Source: Bifidobacteriaceae bacterium (GTDB lineage Bacteria; Actinomycetota; Actinomycetes; Actinomycetales; WQXJ01). From it: 39,538 bases of DNA. The stretch covers positions 1-39,538 of the forward strand of contig JAITJZ010000017.1 of NCBI GenBank assembly GCA_031278655.1, given 5' to 3'. The translations under genes and the position numbers were made by a program. Below are positions 33,747-39,538 of this stretch, in pieces. The notes beneath the pieces were generated by a model, which saw only the letters and a program-made list of their open reading frames with translations, did no database searches and was not told where the DNA came from. Positions within the stretch are counted from its first letter, which is position 1, and each line of letters begins with the position of its first letter.

Positions 33747-33773
33747 CCGTCAGCGGTCCAGCGCCGCTGACGG
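33747..33773 (+). terminator. Terminator-like hairpin after nnr
   Basis: CCGTCAGCGG and CCGCTGACGG form a perfect 10-bp stem around a 7-nt loop, starting 11 bp after the nnr stop codon. No T-run follows, so termination would be of the high-GC hairpin-only type. Confidence 0.55.
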
Positions 33774-33803
33774 CCCAAGCCGCCGATGCCGTCTGGCGGT
33801 CCC

Positions 33804-33947
33804 CAGCGTCAACGCGGCCCCCAGCGCCCACCCGTCTGCCAGCGCGCACGCGGCGCCCAGTGCCCACCCGTCTGCCAGCGCGCACGCGGCGCCCAGCGCC
33901 CACGCGGCGCCCAGCCCGCACGCGGCGCCCAGCGCGCACGCGGCGCC
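33804..33947. repeat. Tandem array of eight 18-bp units
   Basis: Eight units in exact 18-bp register, most often CAGCGCGCACGCGGCGCC (identical at 33840, 33876 and 33930). A variant with CCACCCGTCTGC in its second part alternates in the first half. The array occupies most of the 234-bp spacer between nnr and alr. One frame reads Ser-Ala-His-Ala-Ala-Pro repeats, but there is no sign that it is translated. Its unit agrees with that of the array at 4953-5040 at 13 of 18 positions. Confidence 0.93.
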
Positions 33948-33960
33948 CAGACAAGCATTA

Positions 33961-33982
33961 GGATCGGTCCGTGCACCGATCC
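33961..33982 (+). promoter_or_regulatory. Hairpin enclosing the alr ribosome site and start codon
   Basis: GGATCGGT-CCGTGC-ACCGATCC is a perfect 8-bp inverted repeat. The left arm contains the only Shine-Dalgarno-like bases (AGGA, 33960-33963) and the loop carries the GTG start at 33971. Folding would hide the initiation region, so it may set or limit alr translation. The dyad is seen; the regulation is inference. Confidence 0.5.
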
Positions 33983-35134
33983 CGGCTGGTCATTGACCTG
34001 GACGCGATCCGCCACAACGCCCGTCGCCTGGCGCAGGCGGCCGGGCCGGCCGAATTGATGGCGGTTGTCAAAGCCAACGCTTACGGCCATGGCGCCGTGC
34101 CGGCGGCTCGCGCCGCCATCGAGGCGGGGGCGACCCACCTGGGCGTGGCGCAGTTGAAGGAGGCGCTGGCCATCGAGGCGGCGCTGGGGCCGCAGCGATC
34201 CGGCGCCAGAATCCTGGCCTGGTTGTATGAGCCGGACGCGGACTTCGCCAAGGGCATTGAGCGCGGGATCGAATTGGGCGTGTCCACCCCGGCGGCGCTG
34301 GAGGCGATCGCGGGGGCGGCCCGGCGGGCGGGCCGCCCAGCCGTGGTCCACCTGAAACTCGACACCGGTCTGGGGCGCGCGGGCGCGCCCCGCGACGCCT
34401 GGGAGGACCTGGTGCGCGAGGCGCTCGCGCTCGAGGCCGAGGGCGCCGTCCGCGCGCGGGGGGCGTGGAGCCATTTCGCCTACGCCGATGACCCCGGCAA
34501 CCCGACCATCGCCGCCCAGATGGAGGCGTTCCGCGACGGCCTCAGCCTGGCCGGGCGGTTGGGGGCGCGTTTCGAGGTCCGCCATCTGGCCAACTCGGCC
34601 GCGCTGCTGACGGGGCTGGCGGTGACCTATGACTTGGTGCGCCCCGGCCTGGCGTTGTACGGGCTGAGCCCCATCCCGGCGGTGGCCGGGCCGGCCGAAC
34701 TGGGTCTGGCGCCGGCCATGACCTTTGAGTCCTACCTGTCGCTGGTCAAGACCGTGGCGGCGGGCCAGGGGCTGTCCTACGGGCACGCCTACGTCACCGA
34801 CCGGCGCACGGTCACCGGGATTGTGCCCTTGGGCTACGCCGACGGCATCCCCAGGGCGGCGACCAACGTTGGCCCGGTGCGTGTGGGCGGGCGCGATCTG
34901 CGGATCGCCGGGCGGGTTTGCATGGACCAGTTCGTGCTCGACTTGGGGCCGGACGCGCCGGAACGCGAGGGTGATCGCGTGGTTCTGTTCGGGCCGGGCG
35001 CGGACGGCGAGCCCACCGCCCAAGACTGGGCCGATGCGGTCGGCACCATTTCCTATGAGGTCACCACCCGCCTGCCGGCCCACCTTGAGCGGGTTTACGT
35101 CGACGGCGGCGCCCAGAGCGCCCAGCCGTCGTGA
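33971..35134 (+). CDS. alr: Alanine racemase
   Basis: A 387-residue PLP enzyme interconverting L- and D-alanine for peptidoglycan. The PLP lysine is Lys34 in AVVKANAYGHGAVP; LKLDTGLGRAG, HLANSAALL, VRPGLALYG and the catalytic tyrosine region PLGYADGIPRAATN are present, as is VCMDQFVLDLG. Length is normal. The start is GTG at 33971, inside a short hairpin. The stop overlaps the GTG of tsaE (GTGA), so the two are translationally linked. Confidence 0.97.
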   Translation: MHRSRLVIDLDAIRHNARRLAQAAGPAELMAVVKANAYGHGAVPAARAAIEAGATHLGVAQLKEALAIEAALGPQRSGARILAWLYEPDADFAKGIERGIELGVSTPAALEAIAGAARRAGRPAVVHLKLDTGLGRAGAPRDAWEDLVREALALEAEGAVRARGAWSHFAYADDPGNPTIAAQMEAFRDGLSLAGRLGARFEVRHLANSAALLTGLAVTYDLVRPGLALYGLSPIPAVAGPAELGLAPAMTFESYLSLVKTVAAGQGLSYGHAYVTDRRTVTGIVPLGYADGIPRAATNVGPVRVGGRDLRIAGRVCMDQFVLDLGPDAPEREGDRVVLFGPGADGEPTAQDWADAVGTISYEVTTRLPAHLERVYVDGGAQSAQPS

Positions 35135-35682
35135 GCCGGTCAGAGGCCGCCGCCGGGGGTCCGTCCAGTCAGGCCGCCGATGCCGTCGCCGCGGTCGCGC
35201 TCGACCTGCCGACCGCCGCCGCGACCAGGGCCTTGGGCAGGCGGCTGGGCGAATTGGCGCAGCCGGGCGACTTGTTGATTTTGTCCGGGGAGTTGGGCGC
35301 GGGCAAGACCACTCTGGTTCAGGGGCTCGGCGAGGGCTTGGGCGTGCGCGGCCGCGTCAGCTCGCCGACGTTCGTGATCGCCCGGCATCATCCGGCGCTG
35401 GGCGGCGGGCCGGGGCTGTTGCACGTCGACGCTTACCGGTTGGATGGGCTCGGGCAATTGGACGCCCTCGACCTCGACGCTGACTTGGAGGATTCCGTCA
35501 CCGCCGTCGAATGGGGTGCTGGCCTGGCCGAACGCCTTTCTGCCGAACGCCTGGAGGTCAAGTTGGAGCGCCCCCGAGGCGCCCAGGCCGGCCGGGCTGG
35601 GACGGGCGAGGCGCGCCGGGCGGAACTGCGCGGCATCGGGCGGCGTTGGCGTGACCTGCCGGCCCAACTGCGCGCCCGCTGA
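35131..35682 (+). CDS. tsaE: tRNA (adenosine(37)-N6)-threonylcarbamoyltransferase complex ATPase subunit TsaE
   Basis: A 183-residue TsaE, the ATPase that works with TsaB and TsaD to add threonylcarbamoyl to A37 of ANN-decoding tRNAs. The Walker A motif is SGELGAGKTTLVQGL; SSPTFVIARHH, LLHVDAYRLDGL and the C-terminal TAVEWGAGLAERL match the family. The N-terminus has about 25 extra Ala/Ser-rich residues. GTG at 35131 overlaps the alr stop. In many Actinobacteria tsaB, rimI and tsaD follow directly; here the next plus-strand gene is a surface protein, so they must be elsewhere. Confidence 0.95.
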   Translation: MSRSEAAAGGPSSQAADAVAAVALDLPTAAATRALGRRLGELAQPGDLLILSGELGAGKTTLVQGLGEGLGVRGRVSSPTFVIARHHPALGGGPGLLHVDAYRLDGLGQLDALDLDADLEDSVTAVEWGAGLAERLSAERLEVKLERPRGAQAGRAGTGEARRAELRGIGRRWRDLPAQLRAR

Positions 35683-35692
35683 GACGGCCTGA

Positions 35693-35738
35693 CCGGCCCC
35701 CGAACCGCCCCCCAAACGGCCCCCAAACCGCCCCCGAG
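35693..35738. repeat. Short tandem repeat, 11-12 bp x 4
   Basis: CCGGCCCCCGAA, CCGCCCCCCAAA, CGGCCCCCAAA and CCGCCCCCGAG follow one another 10 bp after the tsaE stop. The remaining 140 bp of the spacer should contain the promoter of the DUF11 gene, but I could not pick a convincing -35/-10 pair. Confidence 0.65.
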
Positions 35739-35879
35739 CGGCGCGTTCTGGGTATTCCGACGCCTTGGCGGCGATACAGGTGTGCGGCGCCGGGCCGCTG
35801 GCGCTACTAACATGGCCATAAGCGTTTTCAAGTTTGCGCCTAACAGGGACCCAATAGTCTGCGAACGGTGGAGAAGACA

Positions 35880-38800
35880 ATGGCGAGTATCAGGCGAGTG
35901 GCGACCATGACGGCGGCGGCGGCGCTGGCGTTGGCGGGTGTCTTGACGGTGAGCACCAAGCCGGCCGAGGCGGTGGACCCGTCCGCCAAATTCCAAAAGG
36001 CGTTCGAGGCCAATGTCAACGGCGCCGTGATCGCCATTGGAAATGGCTTGCTGACCTGTCCCACCACGGCCGGCGACCCTTGCACCGGTCAGGCGCAGAA
36101 GGGCGGCAAGTGGGACAACAACAGCTTCCGCATGGTCTATTTGGACGTCGATGGCGACGCTTCGACCAAGACGTCGTCGTCCTCGTTCTTGGATTTGCCC
36201 GATGGCGCGCAGGTGCTGTTCGCGCGGCTGTATTGGGGCGCTCGGCTGACGGCGGGCGGCAGTTCGCCGGTGTATCCGGGCGATCAATCCTTGGCCCACA
36301 CCATGAAGTTCAAACTCCCCGGCGAAACCGCTTACCGCAATGTCACGGGCTCGCTGATGGCCTTGAACTCCAGTCAGAATGGCGCCTATCAGGCTTCTGC
36401 GGATGTCACCGCGTGGGTTCAGGCGCTCCCGGGCGGCCCCAACGGCGAGTATTGGGGCGCCGATGTCCAGGCCGGCACTGGTTTGGACCGCTACGCGGGC
36501 TGGTCCATGATGGTCGCTTACACGGCGCCGGGCCTGCCGCTGCGCAACCTGACTGTTTTCGAGGGCTTCACCACGGTGAATTCCCTGTATCAGGACTCAA
36601 TCACGGTCTCGGGTTTCTTGGCGCCCGAGAGCGGCTTGGTCGACGCCCAATTGTCGATGGTCGCCTATGAGGGCGATCTGGCGCAGACCAGCGACTACAC
36701 GTTGCTTGGGACCACTCAGCTGGCGACGGCGGTGTCTCCCGGCTCTAACTTCTTCGACTCGGTCAACTCCCTGAACGGCGACTACGTCACGACCAAGAAT
36801 CCCGCCTTCCAGAACATGCTCGGCTTCGACATCAAGAACTTGGGCGTCTCCGGGGCGATCGAGAATGGCGCCACGGACGCCACTTTCAGTTTCCGCACCG
36901 GCGGCGACGTCTATTACCCGGGCGTTGTGGCGTTGGCGATCAACCTCTACGCCCCGGATTTCACGACTTCCACCAAGGCCGGGGTCAACTTGACGAGTTC
37001 TGACGGCGCCTGGCCGGGGGACACTTTGCAGTACACGATGACGTATAACAACACCGGCCAGGACCCGGCCACGAACTCGGTCGCCTGCGACCCGATCCCA
37101 GCGGGCTCGACCTATGTGCCGGGCAGCCTGACCCTGGTCTCGGCCCCGAGCGACTATGGGCTGGCCACGCCGTTGGCGTTGCCGGACGACGGCTCCAGCC
37201 TGGGCAAATATGACATTTCCGATCCGTCGAAGCCCCAGGTTTGTGTCAACTTGGGCTTTGGCGCCACCAGCTCCGCCGGTGGCACCATCCGCGTGGGGGA
37301 TTCGACCTCTTATCAGTTCCAGGTCAGGATCGCGGACACCGCCGGGGGCTCAACCGTGCGGAACGTCGCCCATCTCGACTACATCACGGCCACCACCAAG
37401 ACGCCCGCCACTTACGACACCCCGCCGGTGGCCACGCCGGTGGGCCTGAAGGCAGATGTCTCCATCACCAAGGACATGACGCCGAATCCGGCCATAGCCG
37501 GGCAGGCCGGGCGCACCACCTTGAGGGTGACGAACCTCGGCCCCAGCCAGGCGACTGGTCTGACGGTGACCGATCCGTTGCCGGCGGATTATGTGGCGAC
37601 GGGCGCGACCTGGAGCGGCGCCGGGGGGTCGGGGACCTGCTCGACGGCTGACGGCCAGGTGGTCTGCACCGGCCTGCCGAGTCTGAACCTCGGCCAAGAG
37701 ATCGCCATTTTCATTAACGGCTCGGCCAAATCGGATTCGCTGGCCACCACCATGTCCAACACCGCCTCGGTGACCACGACCTCGTTCGACCCGGTGATGT
37801 CCAACAACGTCGCCACCGTCTCGATCCCGATGACCCACCAAGCCGATCTTGGGATCACAAAGACCCCAACCCCTCAGACGGTTGTGCCTGGCAAGGAGAT
37901 CGCCTGGACGCTGACGGTCACCAACCAATGCAAGCCCGGCTCCGCCCCCGCGACCAACCCGGAGGGGTGCCTCTCGGACGCCACGGGAGTGATCATCTCT
38001 GACACGGTGGCGGATTCGTCCAAGTTGGTGCTGACCGGCGCCACGGGTGGCGCCGGCACGGGCGGCGCCGAGGGCGACGTCAAGGTCACCTGCCCCGACT
38101 CTTTGACCTCGCCCGCGACCTTCCAGTGCCAGGTGACCAGCACCGATGGCCTCGGCCGGCTGAAGCCCAAGCAGACGGCGGTGGTCAAGGTCACCGGTTA
38201 CCTGATGGCGCACGTCGCCACGGCGACGGAGAACCAGGCCGCGGTCACTTCCAAGACCTTCGATCCGGTCCAGAGCGACAACCTGACCAGCGCCACGGTC
38301 ACGCCGGGGGCGGCCCAGAGCACCATCAAGTTGACCAAGACCGGCCCGGCCAGCGCCGTGGCCGGGACGCGCATTGACTACACCATCACCGCTCAGAACC
38401 AGGGTCCCTCGGACGCGGCCGGCGTGGTGGTGACGGACACCCTGCCGGCGCAGCTCAGCGCTGACTCCGGTACCTTGGTCACGTCTGACCGCGGTTCCTG
38501 CGCCATCACAACCGGCGCCGCGCCGACTGTGACTTGCGCTGTTGGGGCCCTGCCCGGTCCGGGCGCCCCGGGTGGCGCCGGCGGCATCGCCACCATCAAG
38601 ATCACGGGCGTCCTGCTCTCGGCCTCGGCCGCTCAGGGTTCCACCGTCACCAACTCGGCCACGGTGACCTGCTCAAGCGACTGCGCCCAGGATCCGTCCG
38701 ACCCGCCGGGTGTGACCACCACTGTCGACACCGCGGCCGACCTGGCGGTCGCCAAGACCACTACTCAACCGAAGCTTCCGGCCGCCAACTCGCAGGTCAC

Positions 38801-39538
38801 TTACGAGATCACGGTCACCAACAACGGTCCCTCGGACGCCGTCAACGTTACGTTGGAGGACGTCCTGCCGGAGGGAATGTCTTTGGTCTCCCTTACGCAG
38901 TATCGGAGCGGTTCGTGTTTGAACGCTTCGGCCACCTGCGAACTGGCTTCCTTGCCGGTCGGAGGGGTCTGGAACATCACTGTGGTCGGGAAGGTCGGCG
39001 CAACTGCGTACGCTCCTGACGCGACACCGACCCAGACCGCGACCGTCTCCAGCGACACCTACGATCCGGATGAGACCGACAACCAGGCCAAGTGGGTGCA
39101 TCGCGGCGAGCCGCAGGCGGACCTGGCTTTGACCAAGTCCTCAAGCGGTTTCACCGCCGGCGAGGCCGGCACCTACATTCTGAAGGTCACCAACAACGGC
39201 CCGGACGCCGCGGCCGACGTCACCGTGGTCGACACCATTCCCGTCGGCCTGACGCCGGACCAGAGCGCCACGAATTGGCCGGGCGTTTGCCAGGCGCAAG
39301 CGGAACAGCAAACCCAGTCCTGGAGCGTGACCTGCGCGTTGACCGACCTGGCTAACGGCTACAGTGCGACCGTGTACATCCCCGTGACGGCCGACGCCAG
39401 CCTGAACAACGGCGCCGTCCTGGTCAACGTGGCCGTGGCGGCATCGACCACGGCCGACCCGACCACTTCCAACAACGCCGCCTTCACCGTCGACACGGTC
39501 AAGGCGCTGGCCGATGTCCAGGTCGACTTCGAGATTCT
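35880..39538 (+). CDS. Secreted DUF11-repeat surface protein (C-terminus cut by window edge)
   Basis: Open from the ATG at 35880 to the right edge (1219 codons visible, no stop). A Sec signal peptide covers about residues 1-31 (basic start, Ala/Leu core, PAEA before VDP). Residues ~32-360 form a unique N-terminal region rich in aromatic and Gly/Ser/Thr residues (RLYWGARLTAGG, WVQALPGGPNGEYWG). Then DUF11 (CARDB-like, Ig-type) domains repeat every ~130 residues, starting near 366, 525, 653, 814, 952, 1079 and 1210. They carry the signatures ADLxxTK, VTNxGPSxAxxVxVxDxLP and FDPVxSNNxAT. Such proteins are cell-surface stalks or adhesins. A sorting signal would lie beyond the edge. GGAG lies 9 nt before the ATG. 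It is separated from tsaE by 197 bp and is probably its own unit. Confidence 0.92.
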   Translation, partial: MASIRRVATMTAAAALALAGVLTVSTKPAEAVDPSAKFQKAFEANVNGAVIAIGNGLLTCPTTAGDPCTGQAQKGGKWDNNSFRMVYLDVDGDASTKTSSSSFLDLPDGAQVLFARLYWGARLTAGGSSPVYPGDQSLAHTMKFKLPGETAYRNVTGSLMALNSSQNGAYQASADVTAWVQALPGGPNGEYWGADVQAGTGLDRYAGWSMMVAYTAPGLPLRNLTVFEGFTTVNSLYQDSITVSGFLAPESGLVDAQLSMVAYEGDLAQTSDYTLLGTTQLATAVSPGSNFFDSVNSLNGDYVTTKNPAFQNMLGFDIKNLGVSGAIENGATDATFSFRTGGDVYYPGVVALAINLYAPDFTTSTKAGVNLTSSDGAWPGDTLQYTMTYNNTGQDPATNSVACDPIPAGSTYVPGSLTLVSAPSDYGLATPLALPDDGSSLGKYDISDPSKPQVCVNLGFGATSSAGGTIRVGDSTSYQFQVRIADTAGGSTVRNVAHLDYITATTKTPATYDTPPVATPVGLKADVSITKDMTPNPAIAGQAGRTTLRVTNLGPSQATGLTVTDPLPADYVATGATWSGAGGSGTCSTADGQVVCTGLPSLNLGQEIAIFINGSAKSDSLATTMSNTASVTTTSFDPVMSNNVATVSIPMTHQADLGITKTPTPQTVVPGKEIAWTLTVTNQCKPGSAPATNPEGCLSDATGVIISDTVADSSKLVLTGATGGAGTGGAEGDVKVTCPDSLTSPATFQCQVTSTDGLGRLKPKQTAVVKVTGYLMAHVATATENQAAVTSKTFDPVQSDNLTSATVTPGAAQSTIKLTKTGPASAVAGTRIDYTITAQNQGPSDAAGVVVTDTLPAQLSADSGTLVTSDRGSCAITTGAAPTVTCAVGALPGPGAPGGAGGIATIKITGVLLSASAAQGSTVTNSATVTCSSDCAQDPSDPPGVTTTVDTAADLAVAKTTTQPKLPAANSQVTYEITVTNNGPSDAVNVTLEDVLPEGMSLVSLTQYRSGSCLNASATCELASLPVGGVWNITVVGKVGATAYAPDATPTQTATVSSDTYDPDETDNQAKWVHRGEPQADLALTKSSSGFTAGEAGTYILKVTNNGPDAAADVTVVDTIPVGLTPDQSATNWPGVCQAQAEQQTQSWSVTCALTDLANGYSATVYIPVTADASLNNGAVLVNVAVAASTTADPTTSNNAAFTVDTVKALADVQVDFEI

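Noticed and set aside
32033-33778. 581-codon minus-strand frame
   Set aside because: Antisense to nnr, Arg/Gln/His-rich and without motifs.
33804-33947. CRISPR array
   Set aside because: Units abut with no unique spacers and no cas genes are present; it is a simple tandem repeat.
33481-33996. Plus-strand frame with Ser-Ala-His-Ala-Ala-Pro repeats as a secreted linker protein
   Set aside because: It begins inside nnr in another frame, has no signal peptide or ribosome site, and ends within alr.
33809-35083. 424-codon minus-strand frame covering the 18-bp array
   Set aside because: Antisense to alr; its repetitive C-terminus is just the array read in frame.

Overview
The window is high-GC DNA (GC-rich third codon positions, GTG/TTG starts, overlapping ATGA/GTGA gene junctions, short spacers) with actinobacterial gene content and order. 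An IclR regulator sits divergent from leuCD-murA-plsC-gpsA, and glmS and nnr-alr-tsaE follow. I therefore read it as a chromosomal segment of an Actinomycetota species, genus undetermined. No rRNA, tRNA, CRISPR array, insertion sequence or prophage gene was seen.

Layout. 1-1537: an AbiE-type toxin/antitoxin pair on the minus strand; the toxin runs off the left edge. 1676-4822: a cell-wall amidase with a YbjN-like gene, a divergent PD-(D/E)XK nuclease-like protein, and a degenerate epimerase-like protein. 5036-14400 (minus): a LacI-controlled carbohydrate locus with a sugar ABC importer (binding lipoprotein, two permeases), a GH172/DUF2961 enzyme and a 1209-residue enzyme with two duplicated lectin-like domains before a DUF6259-like catalytic region. 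14609-21970 (plus): a second locus with another importer, two tandem GH51 alpha-L-arabinofuranosidases and an ArsR-like regulator with a large C-terminal domain. 21959-31989: IclR, leuC, leuD, murA, plsC, gpsA, a PLP trans-sulfuration enzyme (minus), glmS and a class IV aminotransferase. 32141-35682: nnr, alr and tsaE. 35880-39538: a large secreted DUF11-repeat protein, cut by the right edge.

How the genes work together. The two sugar loci lie back to back, and all four glycosidases lack a signal peptide. Oligosaccharides are probably imported by the lipoprotein/permease systems and cleaved in the cytoplasm. GH51 and GH172 both act on furanosides, so arabinofuranose- or fructofuranose-containing glycans are the likely diet. 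No transporter ATPase is present, so a shared one must lie elsewhere. Regulatory DNA supports the reading: an 18-bp dyad overlaps the predicted start site of the LacI operon (13120-13137), and a 14-bp palindrome-like site recurs before the arabinofuranosidase operon (14617-14630) and before the ArsR-like gene (20968-20981).

The rest is mostly housekeeping: leucine synthesis, peptidoglycan precursors (murA, glmS, alr), phospholipid precursors (plsC, gpsA), NAD(P)HX repair and tRNA t6A synthesis (tsaE). A recurrent oddity is that several short spacers hold small tandem arrays. Two of these, 29 kb apart, use related 18-bp units, and two others begin at a stop codon.
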